This document shows, piece by piece, positions 1 to 13,200 of a DNA stretch of 64,000 bases. Origin of the DNA: Mycolicibacterium flavescens (GTDB taxonomy: Bacteria; Actinomycetota; Actinomycetes; Mycobacteriales; Mycobacteriaceae). Under the pieces are notes generated by a model. It ran no database searches. It saw only the letters and a program-made list of their open reading frames with translations, and was not told the DNA's origin. A program made the translations under genes and the position numbers. Within the stretch, counting starts at the first letter, position 1; each line of letters begins with the position of its first letter. The stretch lies in the NCBI GenBank assembly GCA_900637135.1, contig LR134353.1, positions 2,790,001-2,854,000 on the forward strand. The letters run 5' to 3'.

Positions 1-649
<649 letters not shown>

Positions 650-661
650 AATTCATTACTA

Positions 662-3159
662 TCAGCGGCGTTGTTCGGCGCCGACCCGCTCCGTGGCGGC
701 CTGCACGGCCGCTTCGCGCGCCGCGCTGGCTTCGTCCTCGGTGAGCGTGCGATCGGCGGCACGGAACCGCAGTGCGAACGCCAGCGATTTGCGGCCCTCG
801 CCGACCTGCGGACCGGTGTAGACGTCGAACAACCGCACGTCCTCGAGCAGCGGCCCCGCGCCGGCCCGCACCGCCTCGACCACGGCGGCCGCGGCGACAT
901 CCTCGTCGACGACCAGGCTGATGTCCTGGAAAACGGCGGGAAACGGCGACACCCTCGGAGCCGGAAGTCGCTCGACAATGGGTATGGCGTCCAGATCCAG
1001 TTCGAGGGCACAGGTGCGCTTGGGCAGACCCGACCGCTCCACAACCGCCGGGTGCAGTTCACCGGCGAAGCCGACGACGGTCCCGCTCTGCCGGTCGCCC
1101 AGCACCACTTCGGCGCAGCGGCCCGGATGCCACGGCAGGCGCTGAGTGGCGCGCAGGCTCAGCTCGACACCGGCGGCGCGAGCGATCACCTGCACTGCCT
1201 CGAACACGTCGGGGGGCTGCACCGCGCGACCCGGACCCCATGGGCCCGCAGGCTCGCGCAACCCGGCCACCACCAGGGCGACGTGCTGGGGCTGTCGCGG
1301 CAGCGACGCGTTCAGCGCGGCGATCTCGTCGTCGCTTGGCCGCCGGTCGGTCGGTATCCGTTCGAGGGAACTGGTGTCCGGCGTCGGTTGGACGACCTGC
1401 TGGATCGCGAACAAACCGACGTCCACGGTTCCGCGAGACACGTTGCGGCTCAGTGCCTCCAGTAGTCCTGGCAGCAGGGTGGTGGCCAACTGCGGGCGGT
1501 CGGAATCCAGCGGGTTGAGCACGTCGGTCGTGATCCGGCGGGTGTCGTCGGCGGGCAGACCCCACTGGTCGAACACGCCCGCGGGCAGAAACGGGGTGGG
1601 CAGGATCTCCACATACCCGTTGAGTCCCAACGACTTTCCCATCGCACGCCGTCGCCTCTGCACCGGGGTCAGCCCGCGGCCGGCCGGAGCCAGCGGCAAC
1701 ACCGACGGAATGGTCTCCAGATCCTCGAGACGCAGCACCTCTTCGACGAGGTCGGCAGGTTGACGCAGATCGGGCCGCCAACTCGGCGGCGTGACGGTGA
1801 GCGTGCCCTCGGCGGCGACGACCCGTGCGCCGATCTGGGTGAGCCGCCGCTCTGCGGTGCCCGGTGCGTACTCGACACCGGCGGTGCGGTCGGGCAGGTC
1901 GGCCGCCATGGCGATCGGCGGTTGCGACCAGTCGTCTCGGGGTGGCTCGCCGCGCCAATCGGTCAGCGTGGGTTCGACCGTGCCGTTGGTGATCTCGGCG
2001 AGCAGCGCGGCGCAGCGGTCCAACGCGGCGACCGAAATCGCCGGATCGACGCTGCGTTCGTAGCGCCGACCCGCCTCGCTGTACAGCCGCAGCCGTCGCT
2101 GCGTGCGCGAGACGGCGGCCGGGTCCCACACGGCGGCCTCGAGCAGTACGTCGGTGGTCGTCTCGCGCACCTCCGTGGTGCCCGCACCCATCACGCCGCC
2201 GATCGCGGCGGTCGCTTCGTCGTCGACGATCAGCACATCGGCCGTGTCGAGGCGGCGTTCGACATCGTCGAGGGTGACCACGGTCTCCCCCGGTTCGGCG
2301 AAGCGCACACGGAATCCGCCGCTGATCAGGCTGCGGTCGTGGGCGTGCATCGGGTGGCCGAGCTCGAGCATCACGTAGTTGGTGACGTCCACCGCGGGAG
2401 AGATGGCCCGGATGCCGGACAACAAAAGCCGTCGCTGCAGCCACCACGGCGAGACGGCGCCGGCATCGATACCGGTCACGGGGCGCAGTCCGAACCGCTG
2501 GACACCGGTGCCCGGGTCGATCGACACGGGCAGCGCCTCGCCGTCGGCCGGTAACGGGGCGACGGCGGCGGGGTCGACGTAATCGAGGTCGTAGGCGGTG
2601 GCGACCTCGCGGGCCAGCCCGCGCACCGACAGGCAGTAGCCGCGGTCCGGTGTGATGGCCAGGTGAAAGACGACGTCGTTGAGGCCGAGGAGATCGGCGG
2701 CGGGGTGGCCCGGTTCGGCGGTGCCGGCCGGCAGCACGAGAATGCCCGAATGGTCGGTGCCCAGGTTCAGTTCGGCCGTCGAGCAGATCATCCCGTCGGA
2801 GATCCGGCCGTAGGTCTTGCGGCTGGCGATGGTGAAGTCGCCGGGCAGCACCGTACCGGGCAGTGCCACCACGACCAGATCGCCGACGGCGAAGTTTGTT
2901 GCGCCGCAGACGATGTCACGTGGCTCGTCTTCTCCGACGTCGACCTTGACGGCGCGGATGGGCTTCTTGAATTCGGTGAGCTCCTCGATGGCGGCCACCC
3001 GTCCCACTGTCAGTGGGCCCGTGACGGGGCCGACCGGGATGACCTCCTCGACCTCATGGCCGATGCGGATCAACGTCTCTTCGAGGTCGGCGGCGCTCAC
3101 GTCCCAACCCGGCGCGCCGGCCCGCACAACGTCGCGCAGCCAGCTGTACGGCAGCCGCA

Positions 3160-3160
<1 letters not shown>
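662..3160 (-). CDS. pheT: Phenylalanyl-tRNA synthetase beta subunit
   Basis: This is the large subunit of the alpha2-beta2 PheRS that charges tRNA-Phe. The 832 aa length is normal for the family. The N-terminal EMAP/OB-type tRNA-binding module is visible around residues 40-150. B3/B4 editing-type sequence, B5, and a C-terminal ferredoxin-like anticodon-binding domain (starting near [10 protein letters not shown] and ending around residue 830) follow. The start ATG overlaps the pheS stop as ATGA (3157-3160), so the subunits are translationally coupled. Confidence 0.97.
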
Positions 3161-5128
<1,968 letters not shown>

Positions 5129-5289
5129 GCCCGCCAGCCTATGCGGGCCGCTCGACGCCGAGCAATCTCCTCAAGCGAAGCGGTCGTCCGGATGACGAAA
5201 CCGGAGCCGCTGAAGCAGCTGGTCACGGGTTTGTGGCGAGGCAGTAGCCGCTGCATAACGTTGTCCGGCGACGCGCCCCGCAAATCGTA

Positions 5290-5305
5290 GACAACGTTGG
5301 TTGTC
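5290..5305. promoter_or_regulatory. Inverted repeat operator before the MpaB-family gene
   Basis: GACAAC-GTTG-GTTGTC is a perfect 6-bp palindrome with a 4-bp spacer, flanked by AT-rich sequence and CATTAT (5308-5313), a possible -10 for the downstream plus-strand gene. It looks like a TetR-family operator but no regulator gene is adjacent. The 219-bp gap between the cyclase and the oxygenase holds nothing else recognisable. Confidence 0.5.
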
Positions 5306-5347
5306 AACATTATCGTGGAGTTCGACGTCGATTCAGCGAGGAATCAG

Positions 5348-6361
5348 ATGACTGTGAGCAGCACCGCCAACCCCTTAGGTCCCGACTCGTTGACGTGGAA
5401 GTACTTCGGCGACCTCCGCACGGGATTGCTGGGTGTGTGGATCGGCGCCGTCCAGAACATGTATCCGGAACTGGGCGCGGGCGTCGAGGACCATTCGATC
5501 CTGCTGCGCGAACCGCTGCAGCGCGTCGCCCGCTCGGTGTATCCGATCATGGGTGTGGTCTACGACGGCGAACGCGCTTCCCAGACCGGCGAGCAGATCA
5601 AGAGCTACCACACCACGATCAAGGGTGTGGACACCGAGGGCCGGCGCTACCACGCACTGAACCCCGAGACCTTCTATTGGGCGCACGCCACCTTCTTCAT
5701 GCTGATCATCAAGACGGCCGAGTACTTCTGCGGCGGCCTGACCGAGGCCGAGAAACGGCAGCTGTTCGACGAGCACGTGCAGTGGTACCGGATGTACGGC
5801 ATGAGCATGCGGCCGGTGCCGGAAAGCTGGGAAGAGTTCTGCGTGTACTGGGACCGCAAGTGCCGCGAGGAACTCGAGATCAATCGCGCCACCCTCGACA
5901 TCTTCTCGATCCGTATTCCCAAGCCCTGGTTCGTGTTGATGCCCACCGGGCTGTGGGATCAGCTCTTCAAGCCGATGGTCGGCGCGCAGCGCTGGATCGC
6001 GGCGGGCGTGTTCGACGACGCCCTTCGGGAGAAGGCCAACATGCGATGGACGCCCGGCGACGAGGTGCTTCTTCGCCTGTTCGGCAAGCTGGTGGAGTTC
6101 GCGTTCGTGGCGGTGCCCGACGAAATCCGTTTGCATCCAAGGGCTTTGACTGCCTATCGGCGGGCCCAGGGCCGGCTTCCCTCCGACGCTCCACTGGTCG
6201 AAGCACCTGCGTTCATGGCACCGCCGAGTGATCGGCGCGGGCTGCCGATGCACTACGTCCCGCCGCGCAAGTCGCTGCTCGATCGGGCCGGGTCGCTGGT
6301 GCACACCACGTTCTCTTTGGCGGGGCTGCGTCCGGCCCGCGGACGCCATAAGGCAGCCTAG
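5348..6361 (+). CDS. MpaB / rubber-oxygenase (DUF2236) family protein
   Basis: This is a probable haem-dependent oxygenase-like protein of 337 aa. The DUF2236 signatures visible are WKYFGDLR near the N-terminus, LLREPLQR, and YWAHATFF, which holds the conserved histidine. The ATG at 5348 is preferred over the upstream TTG at 5297 because it lies downstream of the operator and gives a family-like N-terminus. It stands 5 bp before the acyl-CoA dehydrogenase and probably shares its transcript. Rv1645c occupies a comparable place in M. tuberculosis. The substrate is unknown. Confidence 0.8.
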   Translation: MTVSSTANPLGPDSLTWKYFGDLRTGLLGVWIGAVQNMYPELGAGVEDHSILLREPLQRVARSVYPIMGVVYDGERASQTGEQIKSYHTTIKGVDTEGRRYHALNPETFYWAHATFFMLIIKTAEYFCGGLTEAEKRQLFDEHVQWYRMYGMSMRPVPESWEEFCVYWDRKCREELEINRATLDIFSIRIPKPWFVLMPTGLWDQLFKPMVGAQRWIAAGVFDDALREKANMRWTPGDEVLLRLFGKLVEFAFVAVPDEIRLHPRALTAYRRAQGRLPSDAPLVEAPAFMAPPSDRRGLPMHYVPPRKSLLDRAGSLVHTTFSLAGLRPARGRHKAA

Positions 6362-6366
6362 AGGGC

Positions 6367-7602
6367 ATGCTCGAATGGTCTGATGTCGATCTCGCCGTGC
6401 GCGATGCCGTCCGCGAGTTCGTCGACAAGGAAATCCGCCCGCACGTCGATGCGCTGGAAAGCGGCGAGATGGAGCCCTACCCCATCGTCCGCAAGCTGTT
6501 CGCCACGTTCGGCATCGCCGACATGGCGCGCGAGTCGCTGAACAAGCGCCTGGCCCGGCTGCGCGACGGCGGCGGTTCGTCGGAGAAGTCCTCGGGCGGC
6601 GGCATGTTCGGCGAGGGTTCCGGCGGCATGGGGTTCGTCGTGGTCAGCGAGCTGTGCCGGGTGTCGATGGGCGTCGTCACGGGCATGGGGGTCAGCCTCG
6701 GGCTGACGGTGCCGACGATCATGAGCCGCGGCACGCTGGCCCAGCAGGAACGCTGGCTGCCCGATCTGGTCACCTACGACAAGGTCGGCGCATGGGCGAT
6801 CACCGAGCCCGACTCGGGCTCTGATGCCTTCGGCGGCATGAAGTCCTACGTCGTCCGTGATGGCGACGACTACATCCTCAACGGCCAGAAGACCTTCATC
6901 ACCAACGGCCCCGACGCCGACGTCGTCGTGGTGTACGCGAAGCTCGACGAGGGCGACCCCAGCATCGACAAGCGCGACCGCAAGGTGCTCACCTTCGTGC
7001 TCGACCGCGGCATGGAAGGTTTCGTGCAGTCGAAGCCATTCCGCAAGATGGGAATTCACAGCTCGCGCACCGGCGAGCTGTTCTTCAGCAACGTGCGGTT
7101 GGGCCGGGACCGGTTGCTCGGCGAAACCGAGGACAACTCCGCCGGTGACGGGCGCGCCAGCGCACGGTCGAGCTTCAGCGCCGAACGCATCGGCGTCGCC
7201 GCGATGTCGCTGGGCGTGATCGAGGAATGCCTGCGGTTGTGCGTCGACTACGCCAAGAGTCGCACGCTGTGGGGTCAGGAGATCGGCCAGTTCCAGCTGA
7301 TCCAGCTCAAGCTCGCGAACATGGAAGTGGCGCGGATGAACGTGCGCAACATCCTGTTTCGCGTGATCGAAGCGGCGCAGGCCGGTGTGTCGATCTCACT
7401 GCCGGAGGCATCGGCGATCAAGTGGTACTGCTCACAGGCCGCCACCGACGTCGCGATGGAAGCGGTGCAGCTGTTCGGCGGCAACGGCTACATGACCGAG
7501 TACCGCGTCGAACAGCTTGCGCGCGACGCCAAGTCGTTGATGATCTACGCCGGCAGTAACGAGGTGCAGATCACCCACGTGGCGCGAGGCTTGTTGAGCT
7601 AG
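6367..7602 (+). CDS. Acyl-CoA dehydrogenase
   Basis: This is an FAD-dependent acyl-CoA dehydrogenase of 411 aa, presumably in fatty-acid or branched-chain acyl oxidation. The motifs WAITEPDSGSDA and NGQKTFITNG (FAD/substrate binding) and GGNGYMTEYRVEQLARDAK are visible. The position of the MCAD catalytic Glu reads IYAGSNEVQ, without Glu. The sequence SAERIG places a Glu at about residue 273, as in the isovaleryl-CoA dehydrogenase type. A Gly/Ser-rich loop (about residues 70-90) is unusual. It shares the palindromic CTAG stop with convergent tsnR. Confidence 0.9.
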   Translation: MLEWSDVDLAVRDAVREFVDKEIRPHVDALESGEMEPYPIVRKLFATFGIADMARESLNKRLARLRDGGGSSEKSSGGGMFGEGSGGMGFVVVSELCRVSMGVVTGMGVSLGLTVPTIMSRGTLAQQERWLPDLVTYDKVGAWAITEPDSGSDAFGGMKSYVVRDGDDYILNGQKTFITNGPDADVVVVYAKLDEGDPSIDKRDRKVLTFVLDRGMEGFVQSKPFRKMGIHSSRTGELFFSNVRLGRDRLLGETEDNSAGDGRASARSSFSAERIGVAAMSLGVIEECLRLCVDYAKSRTLWGQEIGQFQLIQLKLANMEVARMNVRNILFRVIEAAQAGVSISLPEASAIKWYCSQAATDVAMEAVQLFGGNGYMTEYRVEQLARDAKSLMIYAGSNEVQITHVARGLLS

Positions 7603-8384
7603 GAGCGGCGGTGCGCGCGTGCGCTCTGGTACAGGCAGATCGCCGCGGCCGCAGCCACATTGAGGCTCTCGGCGGCCCCCGGCATCGGGATGTGAACGCG
7701 ATGCGTGGCCGACGCGGCCAGTTCTGCGGGCAGACCGTGGGCCTCCGGCCCGAACAACCACGCCGTCGGCTCGACCAGTGCGGCCTCCAGAGCGGGACTG
7801 TCCAATGACATCTCGCCGTCGATGGTCGTCGCCAACACCTGCAGGCCGGTGCCGGCGAGCTCCGACACCGCCGAACCGGGATCGTCCTCGGTGACAACGG
7901 GAATCGAGAAAATGCTGCCCGCGGACGCGCGCAGGCACTTGCCGTTGTAGGGGTCCACGCTGTGCCCGGCGAACACGACGGCGTCCGCCCGCATCGCGTC
8001 GGCGATCCGAATCAGGGTGCCCGCGTTGCCCGGTTCGGAGATCTCGACCGCGACGGCAACCAGCCGCGGCGAGGCGGCCAAGACCTCGCCCAGCGACGTC
8101 TCCGGTGTCGCGCACACGGCGACCAGGCCGACCGGAGTCACCGTCTCCGACAACGCTTTGGCGGCGCGTTCTGTCACCAGGTGCACCGGGACATCGGCCA
8201 GCATCGCACCGAATCGGTGTGCGGCGTCCTCGGTGGCGAACACCTCGGAAACGAGTCCGCGCCGCAACGCCGCCTCGACGAGGTTGGGACCCTCGGCGAG
8301 GAAGCGTGCGGCGCGGCGTCGCCCGACGTGGCGGTGCAGCTTGACCGCTGCGACCACCCGGGCGGAGCGTTCGGTGAGCGTCAG
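7599..8384 (-). CDS. tsnR: TrmH/SpoU-family rRNA methyltransferase
   Basis: This is a SAM-dependent 2'-O-ribose methyltransferase of the SPOUT class acting on rRNA. An N-terminal substrate-binding domain is followed by the three knot motifs: [25 protein letters not shown] and [14 protein letters not shown]. The family N-terminus [14 protein letters not shown] begins right after the rplT stop. The only codon that includes it is CTG at 8384, overlapping the stop as CTGA; the first conventional start is GTG at 8357. It is the last gene of infC-rpmI-rplT-tsnR, as in M. tuberculosis (Rv1644). Confidence 0.88.
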   Translation of the reverse strand: MTLTERSARVVAAVKLHRHVGRRRAARFLAEGPNLVEAALRRGLVSEVFATEDAAHRFGAMLADVPVHLVTERAAKALSETVTPVGLVAVCATPETSLGEVLAASPRLVAVAVEISEPGNAGTLIRIADAMRADAVVFAGHSVDPYNGKCLRASAGSIFSIPVVTEDDPGSAVSELAGTGLQVLATTIDGEMSLDSPALEAALVEPTAWLFGPEAHGLPAELAASATHRVHIPMPGAAESLNVAAAAAICLYQSARAHRRS

Positions 8385-8770
8385 GCAGCCTCGCCCGACG
8401 GCGCGTTCACGTCCTCGGGCAGTGCGCCCTTGGCGACCTCGACCAACGCGGTGAACGCCGCGGGATCGCTGACGGCGATCTCGGCGAGGTTCTTGCGGTC
8501 CACCTCGACGCCAGCGGCCTTCAGCCCCTGGATCAGCCGGTTGTAGGTGATGTCGTTGGCGCGGGCCGCGGCATTGATACGCGAGATCCACAGCTTGCGG
8601 AACTCGCCCTTGCGGGCGCGCCGGTCACGATAGGCGTAGTTGAGCGAATGCAGCTGCTGCTCTTTGGCCTTGCGGTACAGCCGCGACCGCTGCCCCCGGT
8701 AACCCTTGGAGGCCTTGAGGATTGTCCGCCGCTTCTTCTGGGCGTTGACTGCGCGCTTGACGCGTGCCAT
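8381..8770 (-). CDS. rplT: 50S ribosomal protein L20
   Basis: L20 is an early 23S rRNA-binding assembly protein. The 129 aa sequence starts [15 protein letters not shown] and contains [11 protein letters not shown] and [17 protein letters not shown], all characteristic. In several bacteria L20 represses its own infC-rpmI-rplT operon, which is relevant to the structured leader upstream of infC here. It lies 37 nt after rpmI. Confidence 0.98.
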   Translation of the reverse strand: MARVKRAVNAQKKRRTILKASKGYRGQRSRLYRKAKEQQLHSLNYAYRDRRARKGEFRKLWISRINAAARANDITYNRLIQGLKAAGVEVDRKNLAEIAVSDPAAFTALVEVAKGALPEDVNAPSGEAA

Positions 8771-8807
8771 GGGAATGTCCTTCGTTCAGGTCGTACGTGT
8801 TCGTCGG

Positions 8808-9002
8808 TCAGCCGTTGAGCATCTTCTTGATGCGGGCGTTGTCGGCGGCCGACACCTCGGTGCGGCCGGCGAGTCGCCGGGTGCGCTTGCTCGGCTTGTG
8901 CTCGAGCAAGTGGCGGCGGTTGGCCTTCTGGCGCACGATCTTGCCGGTCCCGGTGCGACGGAACCGCTTGGAAGCGCCGCTGTGGGTCTTCGCCTTGGGC
9001 AT
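8808..9002 (-). CDS. rpmI: 50S ribosomal protein L35
   Basis: This is a 64-aa basic protein starting [15 protein letters not shown] with the C-terminal KKMLNG, both typical of L35. It lies between infC and rplT in the conserved operon, 20 nt after the infC stop. Confidence 0.98.
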   Translation of the reverse strand: MPKAKTHSGASKRFRRTGTGKIVRQKANRRHLLEHKPSKRTRRLAGRTEVSAADNARIKKMLNG

Positions 9003-9022
9003 AGGTCCTCTGCTCTGTTGTT

Positions 9023-9610
9023 CTAACTGTTTCGGTCGGGTGCTGCGGCCGGCTCTGCGGAGCCTTCGGCCTGTTGCGCCGCCTTGGCGCGAGTCTTCGC
9101 GCCGCGGTGCGGGGCCAGCACCATCGTCATGTTGCGGCCGTCCTGCTTGGCCGAGGTCTCGACGAAGCCGTAGTCGGCGACGTCGGCGCCCAGCCGCTGC
9201 AGGAGACGGAAGCCCAATTCGGGTCGCGACTGTTCGCGGCCGCGGAACATGATCGTCACCTTGACCTTGGACCCGGCCTCGAGGAAGCGGATCACGTGAC
9301 CCTTTTTGGTCTCGTAGTCGTGCGGGTCGATCTTGGGACGGAGCTTCTGTTCCTTGACGACGGTCTGCTGCTGGTTCTTGCGAGACTCGCGCGCCTTCTG
9401 AGCCGTCTCGTATTTGAACTTTCCGTAGTCCATGATCTTGCAGACCGGGGGTTTGGCATCCGGTGCTACTTCGACGAGATCGAGATCGGCATCCGCGGCG
9501 ACGCGGAGGGCATCTTCGATGCGCACGATGCCTACCTGTTCACCGCCCGGTCCGATCAGGCGGACTTCAGGTACGCGGATGCGCTCGTTGACGCGGGTCT
9601 CAGTGCTGAT
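9023..9610 (-). CDS. infC: Translation initiation factor IF-3 (AUC start)
   Basis: IF3 binds the 30S subunit and enforces correct start-codon and initiator tRNA choice. The protein has 195 aa. The N-domain begins [19 protein letters not shown], and the linker and C-domain ([24 protein letters not shown] in part) are clear. No ATG, GTG or TTG lies at the conserved N-terminus. The fitting start is ATC at 9608-9610, 4 nt after a perfect AGGAGG (9615-9620). The GTG at 9526 would delete half the N-domain. Non-AUG infC starts are a known autoregulatory device. The C-terminus is Ala/Pro-rich. Confidence 0.95.
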   Translation of the reverse strand: MSTETRVNERIRVPEVRLIGPGGEQVGIVRIEDALRVAADADLDLVEVAPDAKPPVCKIMDYGKFKYETAQKARESRKNQQQTVVKEQKLRPKIDPHDYETKKGHVIRFLEAGSKVKVTIMFRGREQSRPELGFRLLQRLGADVADYGFVETSAKQDGRNMTMVLAPHRGAKTRAKAAQQAEGSAEPAAAPDRNS

Positions 9611-9611
9611 G

Positions 9612-9640
9612 GGGCCTCCTATGTTGTCCTCTAGGAGCCC
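9612..9640 (-). promoter_or_regulatory. infC: Hairpin sequestering the infC Shine-Dalgarno
   Basis: On the minus strand GGGCTCCTA (9640-9632) can pair with TAGGAGGCCC (9621-9612), nine pairs with one bulged G and a 10-nt loop. The pairing buries the AGGAGG and ends one base before the AUC start. A competing short hairpin, GGAG-TGGG-CTCC, uses the same CTCC and would free the SD, so a two-state translational switch is possible. Confidence 0.6.
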
Positions 9641-9663
9641 ACTCCGTCAGCTCTGCTCAACGA

Positions 9664-9690
9664 ACAGAAAAGCCCTGCTCAAAGCAGGGC
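9664..9690 (-). terminator. infC: Attenuator-like intrinsic terminator in the infC leader
   Basis: The stem GCCCTGCT/AGCAGGGC (8 bp, 3-nt loop) is followed on the minus strand by CTTTTCTG. This is an intrinsic terminator layout inside the leader, about 55 nt before the infC start. A further 8-bp hairpin, ACAGGCAA-TCTG-TTGCCTGT, lies just upstream at 9706-9725. Confidence 0.6.
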
Positions 9691-9812
9691 CCACAGCCGA
9701 CCAGGACAGGCAATCTGTTGCCTGTGACCGGACCGCTGAGCCGGTATGGCCAGCGGTGGGAGGGGGACTCCACTTGCTGTCCCTGGCGTTTGCCGGGACG
9801 GTCGCGCATGCC

Positions 9813-9818
9813 AGTCTA
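9813..9818 (-). promoter_or_regulatory. Candidate -10 of the infC operon promoter
   Basis: TAGACT on the minus strand would start a leader of roughly 195 nt that contains the three hairpins described before infC. No matching -35 is evident. Confidence 0.4.
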
Positions 9819-9824
9819 GCAGGC

Positions 9825-10205
9825 ATGACCGATGACCCGAACTCAGCTGACCCGGCCGGCTCAGGTGATCTGAACGGCACCGCCGTTCGTGAACTCGCGG
9901 AGATCCCCGCCGTCGAGGTGATCACCCGGTCGGCCGTGATGCTGATGAGCGCCGCCGCCGAGAAGCTCGGGCTGTCGTCCGACAACCCCGAACAGAGCCC
10001 GTACCGCGATCTCGACGAGGCCCGCCGGTTGATCACCGCGCTGGCCGGGTTGGTCACCGCGTCCGCGGAGTATCTCGGACCCCATGCCGGACCGGTGCGT
10101 GACGGCCTGAAGACGCTGCAGCTGGCCTTCCGTGAGGCCAGCGCATCGCCCGACGAGCCAGGGCAAGGCCCCGGCGAGAAATTCACCGGACCCGTCTGGT
10201 CGTGA
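9825..10205 (+). CDS. DUF1844 family protein
   Basis: This is a 126-aa acidic soluble protein that starts at ATG 9825. The family core [22 protein letters not shown] through the helix around residue 95 is visible; the C-terminal tail is Gly/Pro/Ser-rich. The function of DUF1844 is unknown. It is divergent from infC, with the two promoters sharing the 214-bp interval, and precedes lysX by 31 nt in the same direction. Confidence 0.85.
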   Translation: MTDDPNSADPAGSGDLNGTAVRELAEIPAVEVITRSAVMLMSAAAEKLGLSSDNPEQSPYRDLDEARRLITALAGLVTASAEYLGPHAGPVRDGLKTLQLAFREASASPDEPGQGPGEKFTGPVWS

Positions 10206-10236
10206 GTCGCCACCCATTTGGGGTCCCAACCGAATA

Positions 10237-13200
10237 ATGTCGCGGCCTATGACCGTCGCTAGCCTGCCCGTTACCCGCCGCAGGTCGAGGTACTGGTGGG
10301 TGCCCGCGGCGGCGGGCTGGACGGTAGGCATCATCGCCACGCTCTCGTTGTTGGCGAGCGTCTCGCCGTTCGTGCGGTCGGTTATCCGGGTTCCGCGCGA
10401 GTTCGTCAATGACTACATCTTCAACTTCCCCGACACCAGCTTCGCCTGGGCGTTCGTGCTGGCGCTGCTGGCCGCGGCGCTGGCGGCGCGCAAGCGGATA
10501 GCCTGGTTGATCCTGGTCGCCTACATGGTGGGTGCGATCGTCTTCAACATCGCGGATCTGGTGTCCGGCGACGAGTCGGTGGTCGAGGAGATCGGCGAAG
10601 TCATCGGGCTGGCCTTCCACGTCGCCGCGATCCTGTTCCTGCTGCTGGCTCGTGGCGAGTTCTGGGCGAAGGTGCGCCGCGGTGCCCTGCTGAAGGCAGC
10701 GGTCGTGCTGGTCGCGGGGATGGCGATCGGCACCCTGATCGGATGGGGCCTGCTCGAACTGTTCCCGGGCACGCTGACCAGTGACGACCGGTTCTGGTAT
10801 GCGCTGAACCGGGTCAGCGCGTTCGCGGGCGCCGACTCCTCGAACTTCACCGGTCATCCGCACGTCCTGATCAACGCTGTGCTCGGCCTTTTCGGCGCAC
10901 TGGCTCTGATGGTCGCGGCGATCGTGTTGTTCCAGTCCCAGCGCGCCGAGAACGCGCTGACCGGTGAGGACGAATCCGCGCTGCGCGGGCTGCTGGAGTT
11001 GTTCGGCAAGAACGACTCGCTCGGGTACTTCGCGACGCGCCGCGACAAGGCGGTGGTGTTCGCGCCCAACGGGCGGGCCGCCATCACCTACCGCGTGGAA
11101 GTCGGTGTGTGCCTGGCGAGCGGGGATCCGGTCGGCGATCCCAAGGCGTGGCCGGCGGCGATCGAGGCGTGGTTCGCGTTGTGTCAGACCTACGGCTGGG
11201 CCCCCGGGGTGATGGGCGCGAGTTCGGCGGGCGCCGAGGCGTTCCGCGAGGCCGGGCTCAACGCCCTGCAACTCGGCGACGAGGCCATTCTGTATCCCGA
11301 CAGTTTCCGACTGTCCGGGCCGGATATGCGCGCGGTCCGACAGGCCGTCACCCGGGCGCGGCGTGCGGGCGTGAGCGTGCGCATCCGCAGGCACCGCGAC
11401 CTGGGCGCCGAGGAGATGGCCGACGTCATCGCCCGCGCCGAGGCCTGGCGCGACACCGAGGACGAACGCGGCTTCTCGATGGCACTCGGCCGGCTCGGCG
11501 ACCCGGCCGACGGCGACTGCCTCCTTGTGGAGGCGGTCCAGAACGCGGGCGGGACAGACGAAGTCGTCGCCATGCTGTCACTGGTGCCCTGGGGCACCAA
11601 CGGCGTCTCGCTGGACTTGATGCGGCGCGCACCCCACTCCCCCAACGGCACCATCGAGCTGATGGTCAGCGAACTGTGCATGCAGGCCGAAGACATCGGC
11701 ATCACACGGATCTCGTTGAACTTCGCCATGTTCCGATCGGCGTTCGAACAGGGCGCTCAGCTCGGGGCGGGCCCGGTCGCGCGGCTGTGGCGCAGCCTGC
11801 TCGTGTTCTTCTCCCGATGGTGGCAGCTCGAGACGCTGTACCGCTCGAACATGAAATACCAACCGGACTGGGTGCCGCGTTACGCCTGCTACGACGACGC
11901 CCGACTGGTGCCCCGGGTCGGGGTGGCGTCGGTGATCGCCGAAGGATTTCTGGTGCTGCCCTTTTCGCGGCGTCACGAACAGCCGCACACCGGACACCAC
12001 ACGGCGGTGCCGCAGGATCTGATGGCGACCGGACTGTTGCACCACGACGGTACGGCCCCCGATCTCAGCGGGCTGGCGGCCGATCTGCCCGACGCCGATG
12101 AGCCGCGGCTGCCTGAACAGGTGCGAGTGCGCATGGCCAAGCTGAAGGCGCTGCAGGACAACGGAATCGATGCCTATCCCGTCGGTACGCCACCATCGCA
12201 CACCATCGCCGAGGCGATCGAGGCCGGCGACGACGTTTCGGTCACGGTGGCGGGGCGGGTGCTGCGCAGCCGCGACTACGGCGGCGTTCTGTTCGCCCAG
12301 CTGCGCGACTGGTCCGGCGAAGTCCAGCTGCTGCTGGACAACTCGCTGCTCGAATCGGCGACGACGGCTGACTTCACGCACGCCATCGATCTCGGCGACC
12401 TCATCGAGGTGTCGGGCACGATGGGCTACAGCAAGAAGGGCACCCGCTCACTTCTGGTCCGTGACTGGCGGATGATCGGCAAATGTCTGCGTCCACTGCC
12501 GGACAAGTGGAAGGGGTTGACCGACCAGGAAGCCCGTGTGCGTGCCCGCTACGTCGACCTGGCGATCAACACCGAGGCTCGCGACCTCATCCGCGCGCGT
12601 AGCGGCGTGCTGCATTCGATTCGGGAAACGTTGGTGGGCAAGGGGTTCCTGGAGGTCGAGACGCCGATCCTGCAACAGATCCACGGCGGCGCGAACGCCC
12701 GGCCGTTCCTCACCCACATCAACGCCTACGATCTGGACCTCTACCTGCGGATCGCTCCTGAGCTGTACCTCAAGCGGCTCTGCGTGGGCGGTGTCGAGCG
12801 GGTTTTCGAGCTGGGCAGGGCGTTCCGCAACGAAGGCGTCGACTTCAGCCACAATCCCGAATTCACTCTGCTGGAGGCGTATCAGGCGCATGCCGACTAC
12901 AACGTCTGGATCGACGGCTGCCGGCAGCTCATCCAGAACGCCGCCGAGGCCGCCAACGGTGCCCAGGTGTTCTACCGGCCGCAGGAAGGCGGTGGACTCG
13001 AACCCGTCGACATCTCCGGTCAGTGGACGGTCAAAACCGTGCACGATGCGGTGTCTGAAGCCCTCGGTGAACAGATCGGACCGGACACCGAACTGCCACG
13101 GTTGCGCAAACTGTGTGACGCCGCGGCCATTCCGTACCTGACGCACTGGGATGCAGGCGCGGTGGTGCTGGAACTCTATGAGCGGCTGGTCGAGGACCGC

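Noticed and set aside
10132..10236. Longer lysX reading frame
   Set aside because: It overlaps the DUF1844 gene and lacks similarity to LysX; ATG 10237 or 10249 fits the family.
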